A DNA stretch of 64,000 nucleotides from Bacillus sp. UNC438CL73TsuS30 (GTDB lineage: Bacteria; Bacillota; Bacilli; Bacillales; Cytobacillaceae): NCBI RefSeq assembly GCF_000482325.1, contig NZ_AXVA01000011.1, positions 142,212 to 206,211 on the forward strand, in the 5' to 3' direction. Made by a program: the position numbers and the translations under genes. Below are positions 47,257 to 53,921 of the stretch, one piece after another (the first letter of the stretch is position 1; each line of letters opens with the position of its first letter). Under the pieces are notes generated by a model that was not told the origin of the DNA, did not search any database, and was given only the letters and a program-made list of their open reading frames with translations.

Positions 47257-47310
47257 TCAGATTATTTTTTTCGCAAAAGGGAAAAATAACAAATAAGGAG
47301 GGGGCACAAT

Positions 47311-47553
47311 GTGACCAAACAAGAGGTTTTGAAAATTATCGTCCTAATTGAATCCGTATATAAAGGCTTTATGACCAAAAATGAAACCATTACTTTTTGG
47401 TTCAAATATTGCCCAGAGTTAGATTTTACTATGGTTATGACAAAACTAAAAAGGCATATCCGAACAAATCCTTATCCTCCGACTATTACCGACTTGACAG
47501 AAGAAACTGAGAACAAACCATCTCATTGGTTACATGAATATAAAACAATTTGA
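47311..47553 (+). CDS. small protein resembling the N-domain of phage helicase loader/inhibitor G39P
   Basis: An 80-aa all-helical protein starting with GTG at 47311 behind AAGGAGGGGG. The pattern VLKIIVLIESVYKGF ... WFKYCPELDFTMVMTKLKRHI ... PYPPTITDL fits the compact N-terminal domain of SPP1 G39P, which loads and inhibits the replicative helicase. G39P itself is longer; here the disordered C-terminal helicase-binding tail is reduced to about 20 residues. It lies between a carrier and a GntR gene with no phage genes around. The resemblance is by pattern memory. Confidence 0.55.
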   Translation: MTKQEVLKIIVLIESVYKGFMTKNETITFWFKYCPELDFTMVMTKLKRHIRTNPYPPTITDLTEETENKPSHWLHEYKTI

Positions 47554-47578
47554 GCCCAATGTTTCCCTTACACGACAA

Positions 47579-47611
47579 TTGACATCCGAAAAACCTGTTG
47601 ATATATTGGTT
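47579..47611 (+). promoter_or_regulatory. gntR promoter with GntR half-site (site B), predicted leaderless
   Basis: TTGACA (47579-47584), 17-bp spacer, TATATT (47602-47607). The right half GATATATTGGTT (47600-47611) is identical to sites A and C; the left half is not conserved, though AAAACC at 47590 could pair with GGTTTT. The ATG begins 7 bases after the -10, so the mRNA should begin at the start codon. Confidence 0.72.
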
Positions 47612-47613
47612 TT

Positions 47614-48267
47614 ATGAAAACAATAAAAACCATTGACCGTCCTGTATTAAGAGACCAAATATACGATTCTTTGAAAAAAGCAATTATTACTATGGAATTG
47701 GAACCTGGGAAACGCATATTGGATAAGGATTTGGCTGCGGAATTTGGTGTTAGTCGAACTCCTGTTAGAGAAGCACTAAAAAGACTGGAGGATGAAGGGC
47801 TTGTAGAGTCCCTGCCAGGTTCGCAAACAAGAATCACGAAGATCAATTTAGAGGAGGCACGGAATGCATTTACGGTTGTCGCAGCTTTAAACAGTTTAGC
47901 TGCACGCCTTGCTATCCCGCAGATTTCTACTAAAGAAATTGAGCAAATGGAAACCAAAAATAGCGAACTGCAAAAGGCATTAGAAGCGAAGGATATCATT
48001 GGAGCAGTGGAGGCAGATGACCAATTTCACCACGTTCTCTTAAAAGCTTCTCACAATCCGGAAATAGAAATAGCGCTAGAACGAATAATGACCAAAATCA
48101 GGAGATTGGAATTCTCTAAGTTTAGTTCTGTGGATGGTCATCATTCACTCGAGCAGCATCGGCAAATCATTGAAGCATGTAAAGCAAAAAATAGTACCTT
48201 AGCAACTGCCTTAGTGGAGGAAAATTGGTTGAGTTTAAGTAGAGTTTTAATCGGGGAATCCGAGTAG
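47614..48267 (+). CDS. GntR/FadR-family transcriptional regulator (FCD domain)
   Basis: A 217-aa regulator: N-terminal winged helix (IYDSLKKAIITMELEPGKRI, FGVSRTPVREALKRLEDEGLV) and a C-terminal all-helical FCD ligand domain (DDQFHHVLLKASHNPEIEIAL, HRQIIEACKAKN) whose Asp/His residues usually hold a metal and an organic acid ligand. No ribosome site precedes the ATG. Matching dyads before the EmrE-like and SHMT-like genes make these its likely targets, with self-control through the half-site. Confidence 0.9.
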   Translation: MKTIKTIDRPVLRDQIYDSLKKAIITMELEPGKRILDKDLAAEFGVSRTPVREALKRLEDEGLVESLPGSQTRITKINLEEARNAFTVVAALNSLAARLAIPQISTKEIEQMETKNSELQKALEAKDIIGAVEADDQFHHVLLKASHNPEIEIALERIMTKIRRLEFSKFSSVDGHHSLEQHRQIIEACKAKNSTLATALVEENWLSLSRVLIGESE

Positions 48268-48297
48268 AGTACGGCAAAACGTCGTGCTCTTTTTTTA
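48266..48297 (+). terminator. terminator of the gntR gene
   Basis: GAGTACG (48267-48273), loop, CGTGCTC (48283-48289) with one T-G pair, then a run of eight T. The stem begins at the stop codon. Confidence 0.82.
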
Positions 48298-48330
48298 TCG
48301 GAACAATTGACTAAATAATCAAAAAATAAA

Positions 48331-48363
48331 TTGACCGTCTAACCAATATGCGATATATTGGTT
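48331..48363 (+). promoter_or_regulatory. promoter and GntR operator of the SHMT-like gene (site C)
   Basis: TTGACC (48331-48336), 17-bp spacer, TATATT (48354-48359). The dyad AACCAATAT (48341-48349), 5 bases, ATATTGGTT (48355-48363) is a perfect 9-bp inverted repeat covering spacer and -10, a placement expected for a repressor site. About 110 bases of leader follow before the gene. Confidence 0.82.
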
Positions 48364-48474
48364 ATAAGCAAGGCCCAATTCATTTTTACATAAACAAAAA
48401 ACAGCCTTGATAACTATTACTCCAAATCAGTCAGAAGTAAGATACTCAATTGACCAATTAGGAGGTAAAGTAAA

Positions 48475-49818
48475 ATGAATTCAACATCAACCACAACGCA
48501 AAACCTCGAAGTCCATGACCAAAAGGTATTAAACTGGGCAAAGGAAATCATCGAAAACAGTTCATCACCACGATTAATCCAAAAGGAAATCATTAATGCC
48601 GTAGACAGAAACGCGATTTGGAGAGGACAGGAATGTCTCAATTTATTGGCTCCAGAAGCGCCAACCAGCCCGACCGTCCGACAATTATTAGCATCAGAAG
48701 TAGGAACACGAGCAGCAGAAGGCCATATTGGTCCAACGCAAAGATGGTTTTCCGGAACAAAGTATATCGATGAAATTGAATCCCTTTGCGTGGAATTACT
48801 CAAAAAAGTATTTAACTGCAATTATGCAGACCATCGTCTTGTTGCAAGCATGATCGGAAACATGACGGTTTATGCCGCCCTAACAAAACCGGGAGATAAT
48901 ATTTTGACCATTGCCCAGCCATTAGGCGGCCATTCTAGTAATCGATATGATGGTCCAGCCGGGATCCGAGGCTTGAATATTTATGATGTTCCAATGGACC
49001 CGCTAGATTTGGTGGTAGATATAGATGAATTTGCAAAAGTAGCCAGGCAGGTAAAACCAACATTGGTGACCCTTGGAGCCTCGATGACACTCTTCCCATT
49101 CCCGCTTAAGGAAATGTCCGATATTGTTAGCGAGTGGGGAGGGAAAATATTCTTTGACGGTGCCCACCAACTGGGACTGATTGGAGGCGGCCAATTCCAA
49201 GATCCCCTCAACGAAGGTGCTTGCATAATGACAGGTTCAGCGGGAAAAACCTTCAGCGGCCCACAAAGCGGCATAATTGTTTGGAATGATCCAACCCTCA
49301 CTCAGCCTGTTTGCGATACGATTTTCCCAGCGCTTGCGGCTACCCACCAAGTAAATCGTGTGGCGGCACTCGCCGCATCAGCTGCTGAATTCCTCGCTTT
49401 CGGAAAAGAGTATATGGCGCAAATCGTTGCCAATTCTAAAGCACTGGCAAAAGCGCTTCATGACAGAGGAATCACGGTCCTTGGTGCACATAAAGGATTT
49501 ACGGAAACTCACCAAGTCATTGTTGATGTCAAGAAATTCGGCGGTGGTTTGGACGTGGCTCATAAGCTTGCCAAAGCAAATATAATTACAAACAAAAATT
49601 TGATTCCAAGCGATAAACCGGAAGATTGGGATTATCCAAGCGGCTTACGGATTGGAACCATCGAAATTACCCGCTTAGGGATGAAGGAAGCTGAGATGGA
49701 TATCATTGCAGATTACATCGTCCGAGTCCTAGAGGATCAAGAGCCGGTTGAATCCGTTAGAAAACGTGTTATAGACATGCGAGCAGGCTATCAAAAAATT
49801 CATTACTGTTTTGATTGA
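48475..49818 (+). CDS. divergent serine hydroxymethyltransferase-like PLP enzyme
   Basis: A 447-aa fold-type I PLP protein. The PLP site aligns with SHMT: Asp228-Gly-Ala-His231 (SHMT DMAH) and Lys258 in TGSAGKTFSGPQSG, where SHMT has THKTLRGP. The His before the lysine is Gly here, and the SHMT N-terminal EGYPGxRYYGG segment is replaced by EGHIGPTQRWFSGT. A housekeeping GlyA is therefore unlikely; an alpha-methylserine aldolase/hydroxymethyltransferase or other C-C lyase on a beta-hydroxy amino acid is possible. It is probably repressed by the GntR at 47614. GGAGG precedes the ATG. Confidence 0.82.
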   Translation: MNSTSTTTQNLEVHDQKVLNWAKEIIENSSSPRLIQKEIINAVDRNAIWRGQECLNLLAPEAPTSPTVRQLLASEVGTRAAEGHIGPTQRWFSGTKYIDEIESLCVELLKKVFNCNYADHRLVASMIGNMTVYAALTKPGDNILTIAQPLGGHSSNRYDGPAGIRGLNIYDVPMDPLDLVVDIDEFAKVARQVKPTLVTLGASMTLFPFPLKEMSDIVSEWGGKIFFDGAHQLGLIGGGQFQDPLNEGACIMTGSAGKTFSGPQSGIIVWNDPTLTQPVCDTIFPALAATHQVNRVAALAASAAEFLAFGKEYMAQIVANSKALAKALHDRGITVLGAHKGFTETHQVIVDVKKFGGGLDVAHKLAKANIITNKNLIPSDKPEDWDYPSGLRIGTIEITRLGMKEAEMDIIADYIVRVLEDQEPVESVRKRVIDMRAGYQKIHYCFD

Positions 49819-49850
49819 TATGTGAATAATTGATGAAATATAAATGTTAG

Positions 49851-49887
49851 AAATCCTGTATTGATTTGATCATACAGGATTTTTTTG
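49851..49887 (+). terminator. terminator of the SHMT-like gene
   Basis: AAATCCTGTA (49851-49860), loop of about 12, TACAGGATTT (49873-49882), then TTTTTG. Confidence 0.88.
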
Positions 49888-49978
49888 TTTAGATAATTTT
49901 AGGGACATATGTCCTTCCTCTCATTTAAGCAAAGGATATATCATTTACATATTGATTGTTAAAAGAGGAGAGGAATAA

Positions 49979-50404
49979 ATGAAAGGGATTCTATTTGCGT
50001 TTTTAGGAGGAGCTTTTATTACCCTTCAAGGTGTTGCTAATGCACGGATCAGTCAGGATATTGGTACTTGGCAAGCGGCAACCATTACTCAATTTACGGG
50101 ATTCATTGCGGCCTTGGTGATCCTCCTATTTGTTCGTGATGGAAAATGGCAAATGTTTAAACAGGTGAAACCATTATATTTAACGGGAGGCGCCTTTGCG
50201 GCGGTCATTATCTATAGTAATGTTACGGCTATTCATCATATCGGTATCACTCTTTCAATCGCCGCAATCCTCATTGCCCAGCTTGGCCTGACCTTCATCA
50301 TTGATAGTAAGGGATGGTTTGGTGTGAGGAAGCAGAAGATGAACCTGTCACATTTCATCGGGATTATAATGATGATTGCTGGTGTGTTAATTCTAAAATT
50401 TTAA
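49979..50404 (+). CDS. DUF606/YdcZ-family DMT transporter, first copy
   Basis: A 141-aa four-to-five-helix membrane protein. Family signs are FLGGAFITLQGVANARIS near the start and GWFG plus GIIMMIAGVLIL near the end. Such half-size DMT proteins work as pairs. A second copy lies at 51159, with a Crp-type regulator between; all run the same way with short gaps, so one operon is likely. Confidence 0.88.
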   Translation: MKGILFAFLGGAFITLQGVANARISQDIGTWQAATITQFTGFIAALVILLFVRDGKWQMFKQVKPLYLTGGAFAAVIIYSNVTAIHHIGITLSIAAILIAQLGLTFIIDSKGWFGVRKQKMNLSHFIGIIMMIAGVLILKF

Positions 50405-50429
50405 TGGGAACGGTAGGAGAAATCACGAA

Positions 50430-51128
50430 ATGAAAGAAATCAAAAATCAAGAACAATTGAATGATTTTTTGCAAATGTACGAACTGGAGCCCATTTTTAA
50501 CGAAAAATTATTACCCTATTTATCACTGTTCCACTTTGAACAAGGTGAGAATATATGTTCTCAAGGAGATGCCGCAGAGTTTCTATACGTTCTTGTGAAG
50601 GGGAAACTAAAAATCTATACAAACTCAGTTGAAGGGAAAACCCTTATTCTCTCTTTTAAGACCCCACTTGAAGTGATTGGCGATATTGAATACGTCCAAA
50701 ATATTCATTTTATCAATACAGTTGAGGCGGTATCACCAGTAACTTTGATTGGTGTTCAGCATCACTGGTTGAAAAAATACGCAAGTGACTATTCTCCGTT
50801 TCTCCAATTTTTACTAAAAATCATCACAGAAAAGTTCCATCTTAAATCCAATTCGATGAGCTTAAGCCTGATGTATCCAGTCGAAGTACGTTTAGCCAGT
50901 TATTTATTATCGGTCTCATATGATGAAACAAATTCTCCAGTGAACAAGCAACTAAGTTCAGTTAATCTTACGGATACAGCTAATTTCATTGGTACTAGTT
51001 ATCGGCATCTGAATCGCGTCATTCAAAAGTTTTGTGAAGAAGGACTTGTTGAACGGAACAAAGGCTCCATTATGGTTAAGGACAGGGACGGCTTACAGAA
51101 GCTTGCCATTCAACATATTTACGAATAG
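50430..51128 (+). CDS. Crp/Fnr-family transcriptional regulator (YeiL-like)
   Basis: A 232-aa protein: N-terminal cyclic-nucleotide-binding fold (GENICSQGDAAEFLYVLVKGKLKIY; GDIEYVQNIHFINTVEAV) and a C-terminal winged helix (ADTANFIGTSYRHLNRVIQKF-like segment). No cluster of N-terminal cysteines for an iron-sulfur centre is seen, and the Crp residues for cAMP are not conserved. It sits between two YdcZ-type transporter genes and probably controls them. Confidence 0.87.
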   Translation: MKEIKNQEQLNDFLQMYELEPIFNEKLLPYLSLFHFEQGENICSQGDAAEFLYVLVKGKLKIYTNSVEGKTLILSFKTPLEVIGDIEYVQNIHFINTVEAVSPVTLIGVQHHWLKKYASDYSPFLQFLLKIITEKFHLKSNSMSLSLMYPVEVRLASYLLSVSYDETNSPVNKQLSSVNLTDTANFIGTSYRHLNRVIQKFCEEGLVERNKGSIMVKDRDGLQKLAIQHIYE

Positions 51129-51158
51129 TCTTTCGCAGGAAAGAAGGGGGGAATTCGA

Positions 51159-51668
51159 ATGGTATTTGGATTACTGATATCGCTTCTTGCAGGAGCATTT
51201 CTCAGTGTGCAGAACATTTTTAATAGTAAAGTGAATGAACGAGCAGGATCATGGTCAACCACCACACTCGTCCTAGGAATGGGCTTCCTCGCATCATTGA
51301 CATTTGGAACCATTTTCGAAGGAAAAAATCTATTTGTCTTGCAAGGTATGAGGACTTGGTTTTGGTTCAGCGGGTTGATTGGAATAGGAGTGGTGATGTG
51401 CCTTGTGAAGGGAATGCGTATCTTAGGTCCTACTTTTTCCATCTCAATCGTTTTGACATCACAGCTGGTCTTTGCCTTACTGTGGGATTCTCTTGGATGG
51501 TTTGGACTCGAACAGGTTCCTTTTACTTTTAAAAAATTAATTGGTGTCCTCGTCATCGTTGCCGGTATTTTGGTTTTTAAATTTGGAGGAAGTAAGCAAG
51601 GGATTTTAAAGAGAGCCGCTAGCTCTGGGAATGATATTAAACATAAAAACCATGGATCTGTTTTGTAA
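51159..51668 (+). CDS. DUF606/YdcZ-family DMT transporter, second copy
   Basis: A 169-aa membrane protein similar to the copy at 49979 (ISLLAGAFLSVQNIFNSKVNE; DSLGWFGLEQVPF; GVLVIVAGILVFKF). The two probably form an antiparallel heterodimer, as other paired half-size DMT carriers do. It has a basic extra tail of about 25 residues, and its last codons lie in a terminator stem. Confidence 0.88.
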   Translation: MVFGLLISLLAGAFLSVQNIFNSKVNERAGSWSTTTLVLGMGFLASLTFGTIFEGKNLFVLQGMRTWFWFSGLIGIGVVMCLVKGMRILGPTFSISIVLTSQLVFALLWDSLGWFGLEQVPFTFKKLIGVLVIVAGILVFKFGGSKQGILKRAASSGNDIKHKNHGSVL

Positions 51669-51683
51669 AGATCCATGGTTTTT
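51645..51683. terminator. bidirectional terminator overlapping the end of the second YdcZ gene
   Basis: AAAAACCATGGATCT (51645-51659) pairs with AGATCCATGGTTTTT (51669-51683). The 15-bp stem encloses the stop codon at 51666-51668. The convergent minus-strand gene ends 3 bases further on. Confidence 0.9.
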
Positions 51684-51686
51684 ATA

Positions 51687-52091
51687 TTATCTTGGTGTCA
51701 GAGGCTTTACGGAAATCGCTGGGGAAGAGGTTTTAATAAGACAGCCGTCTAAATGCTCTTGATTTAATAGCCCAAGTTGAAGAGCAGCTTTAATTTTACC
51801 ATCATCCGGTTTTTTCACAATTTGAATCAAATCATTCATTTGCAATTCTTCTAGTCTCTTAATCGTCAATTCATCGTTATATTTCTCGGTGTTGCGAATT
51901 TGTCGTTGAAGTTTGTAACCGCTAATTGTAATTTCTCCTTTTACATTCTCGCCAACAAACTGATCAAAGTAGTGCTGGAAGGACTCCTTCAATTGATTCA
52001 TTTCCAATTCAATTTCTTTTTTCTGTTTATTCAGTTCATAATATTTCACTAACATTTCGCCAGTAACTGAGGTTTCGTTTTTGTTTTTCAT
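51687..52091 (-). CDS. conserved hypothetical protein, 134 aa
   Basis: A hydrophilic protein with an N-terminal Lys/Glu-rich helix (YYELNKQKKEIELEMNQLKE) that should form a coiled coil, and a small alpha/beta C-terminal part (ITISGYKLQRQIRNTEKY, LGLLNQEHLDGCLIKTSSP). No known domain is recognised. It has its own start with GGGGAGAA upstream. Its neighbours are spore-surface genes on the same strand, so a sporulation role is possible but not shown. Confidence 0.7.
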   Translation of the reverse strand: MKNKNETSVTGEMLVKYYELNKQKKEIELEMNQLKESFQHYFDQFVGENVKGEITISGYKLQRQIRNTEKYNDELTIKRLEELQMNDLIQIVKKPDDGKIKAALQLGLLNQEHLDGCLIKTSSPAISVKPLTPR

Positions 52092-52177
52092 GTTGTTCTC
52101 CCCTTCACACGAACGTACATTCTATATTATGAAATGCATAGCAAATAAATTACTGTTTAGGAAAAATTCATAGCCTA

Positions 52178-52222
52178 TAATTAAAAGGAGTGAAGAATCC
52201 CTTCCGATTCCTCACTCCTTTC
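52178..52222 (-). terminator. terminator of the GerPA-like gene cluster
   Basis: GGAGTGAAGAATC (52187-52199) pairs with GATTCCTCACTCC (52206-52218) with one mismatch; on the minus strand it is followed by TTTTAATTATAGG. It lies just behind the last GerPA-like stop. Confidence 0.8.
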
Positions 52223-52459
52223 TTAAATAATGCTATTTTTCGTAATCCATGTGTCATTTAAATCACTATCATAAACATACGAGATAGGAATAAAAATGGG
52301 AACAATGTCGCCATTTTGCTCTCCAAATCCTTGATTTCTTTTATAGCTGACAAACTGGTCCCGAATTTGATTTGCCCCTATATTCATGATGGAGGCGTGG
52401 TCAAACACATTTATTTTATAGCCTAACAAATTGATTTCTGTTGGCGCGAAAATAACCAT
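52223..52459 (-). CDS. GerPA/GerPF-like spore protein, paralogue 3
   Basis: A 78-aa protein with the layout of GerPA/GerPF-type proteins: an N-terminal strand (FAPTEINLLGYKINVFDHASI), a middle NFG-like segment (MNIGANQIRD) and a C-terminal QGFGEQNGD ... YDSDLNDTW block matching the family's NTGD ... YDPDVVDQ. Those proteins help germinants pass the spore coat. ATG 52459 is used with GGGGTGAT 6 bases ahead. It is the last of three tandem paralogues. Confidence 0.7.
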   Translation of the reverse strand: MVIFAPTEINLLGYKINVFDHASIMNIGANQIRDQFVSYKRNQGFGEQNGDIVPIFIPISYVYDSDLNDTWITKNSII

Positions 52460-52509
52460 CAAAATCACCCCATAGAGTTAGACATTTCTAAAAAACCCTA
52501 GGCTAATGT

Positions 52510-52743
52510 TTAAATCACACTATTTTTTACGGAATTTGAATCAACAACATCTGGATCGACAACCCATGAAATAGGAATATTGACCGGCGATATATCACCA
52601 TTCTGTTCGCCAACTCCTTGATTCCTTTTATAGGCAACTAACTCATCGATTATTTGATTGGGGCCAAAATTTACGTAGGAAGAGTTATCAATGGCATTTA
52701 CTTTAAAACCAAGAAGATTTATCGCATACGGCCCAACGATCAT
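52510..52743 (-). CDS. GerPA/GerPF-like spore protein, paralogue 2
   Basis: A 77-aa protein starting MIVGPYAINLLGFKVNAIDN, with YVNFGPNQI and QGVGEQNGDISPVNIPISW followed by DPDVVDSNS, the closest of the three to GerPA/GerPF. The ATG (52743) overlaps the stop of paralogue 1 (ATGA), and GGGAGGG lies 6 bases ahead, so an ATG two codons upstream is rejected. Confidence 0.75.
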   Translation of the reverse strand: MIVGPYAINLLGFKVNAIDNSSYVNFGPNQIIDELVAYKRNQGVGEQNGDISPVNIPISWVVDPDVVDSNSVKNSVI

Positions 52744-52982
52744 TTCCATCCCTCCCTGTTTATTTTCACTCTTGGTGAATCAAATGGTTCGTCATCATAT
52801 GTGGCATGGATCGGAATCATAATCGTAGTTAAGTCAGCCATTTGTTGGCCATAGCCTTGATTTTTTTTACCGGACACATTAACCCCAACTATATAATTCT
52901 CTCCGAAGGATACCAATGAAGCATGATCAGGACTTCCCATTTTCAAACCGCCAATATTAATCTTTGTTGGAATAAAAAACAT
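52740..52982 (-). CDS. GerPA/GerPF-like spore protein, paralogue 1
   Basis: An 80-aa protein: PTKINIGGLKMGSPDHASLVSFG, then GKKNQGYGQQMADLTTIMIP and a C-terminal YDDEPFDSP. It is the most diverged of the three at the C-terminus (ends REGWK). TTGGAGGA lies before ATG 52982. It leads the three-gene unit, divergent from the Gly/Met-rich gene; both probably belong to the mother-cell programme. Confidence 0.68.
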   Translation of the reverse strand: MFFIPTKINIGGLKMGSPDHASLVSFGENYIVGVNVSGKKNQGYGQQMADLTTIMIPIHATYDDEPFDSPRVKINREGWK

Positions 52983-53143
52983 GTATTGTCCTCCAAATTA
53001 CAGCATTTTTAAGTGAAAAAATACGATATTTTTATAGTTTATTCGTTTAACGGTGAAAAAATAACAGGTTTAAATAGTGGACCAACCAAATTCGTTTTTA
53101 GCGCACAAAGGCAGATTTATTTTTATATTTGGGTAGCTGCCTA

Positions 53144-53171
53144 TGCCTTTTTACTTCGTTAACATAGTCTA
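53144..53171 (+). promoter_or_regulatory. candidate SigK-type promoter of the Gly/Met-rich gene
   Basis: CATAGTCTA (53163-53171) fits the late mother-cell -10 form CATAnnnTA. It lies 33 bases before the gene. The -35 AC expected 16-17 bases upstream is not evident, so this rests on the -10 and the nature of the gene. Confidence 0.4.
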
Positions 53172-53203
53172 GACTGTAACCTATAAAAAGGAGTGTGTGC
53201 TTC

Positions 53204-53728
53204 ATGGGATTTAATACAGGAGCGATGAGTGGATTTCCTGGTACTGGTGGAATGGGAAGTATGGGTGGAGTTCCCGGTATGACAGGTGCGGGAAGCACAG
53301 GAGGAGTTCCCGGAATGACTAGTATGGGTAGCATGGGAGGAGCTCCCGGTATGACTGGTATGGGCAGTATGGGAGGAGCTCCCGGTATGATGGGTATGGA
53401 TGGAATGACTGGTTTTCCTGGTCATGGATTTGATGGAATGCATGGAATGGGTGGTTTCCCAGGTCATGGATTTGATGGGATGCATGGATTTCCCGGTCAA
53501 GGAGGAATGGGAACATTCCCAGGACATGGATTTGGAAGTATGGGTGGATTCCCAGGATATGGAGGATACGGAAGCATGGGAGGTTATCCTGGCTCCAGTG
53601 GTTTTGGAGGATACCATGGATATCCTGGATTCCCGGGAGTAGGGGGAACCCAAATGTTTGGTCCACAAGGCGGAATGACAGGTTTCCCTGGTTATGTACC
53701 GGGGGCAATGGGAGGTTTTCACGGTTAA
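53204..53728 (+). CDS. Gly/Met/Phe/Pro-rich repeat protein, likely spore surface
   Basis: A 174-aa protein that is over one third Gly, with Met, Phe, Pro and Ser, and only a few charged residues. Two repeat types follow each other: MGSMGGxPGMT units (residues about 18-70) and FPGHGFDGMHGMGG units (about 70-110), then FPGYGGYGSMGG-like units. It lacks a signal peptide. Such low-complexity proteins form the outer coat or exosporium in bacilli. ATG 53204 is chosen over GTG 53195 by the AAGGAG spacing. Its neighbours are GerPA-like genes. Confidence 0.75.
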   Translation: MGFNTGAMSGFPGTGGMGSMGGVPGMTGAGSTGGVPGMTSMGSMGGAPGMTGMGSMGGAPGMMGMDGMTGFPGHGFDGMHGMGGFPGHGFDGMHGFPGQGGMGTFPGHGFGSMGGFPGYGGYGSMGGYPGSSGFGGYHGYPGFPGVGGTQMFGPQGGMTGFPGYVPGAMGGFHG

Positions 53729-53760
53729 ATAAACCATTCCCGCTGAATTTTAAAAATAAA

Positions 53761-53822
53761 GTGGTGTCCCAAAAGCTTGGGACACCACAAAAAAAACGAA
53801 AGTGGTCGTTTCCACTTTCGTT
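53761..53822. terminator. double hairpin behind the Gly/Met-rich gene
   Basis: First: GTGGTGTCCC (53761-53770) with GGGACACCAC (53779-53788). Second: AACGAAAGTGG (53795-53805) with CCACTTTCGTT (53812-53822). An A-run lies between them and no T-run follows, so on the plus strand they would protect or end mRNA by structure. On the minus strand the first hairpin is followed by TTTATTTTT. From 53823 to the SRAP gene nothing else is seen. Confidence 0.65.
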
Positions 53823-53921
53823 AGAAGGAAAAATGTTTGGGTTACTACAAAGTATGTTGATGCTTGTACGTCGATGTAGTTTACTTGTCCTATATTAAAA
53901 AAATATTATTTAAAAATGGGT

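Noticed and set aside
53159..53737. A 192-codon Ser/His/Thr-rich open frame on the minus strand
   Set aside because: It mirrors the Gly/Met repeat gene on the plus strand, has no ribosome site, and its repeats are only the complement of the plus-strand repeats.
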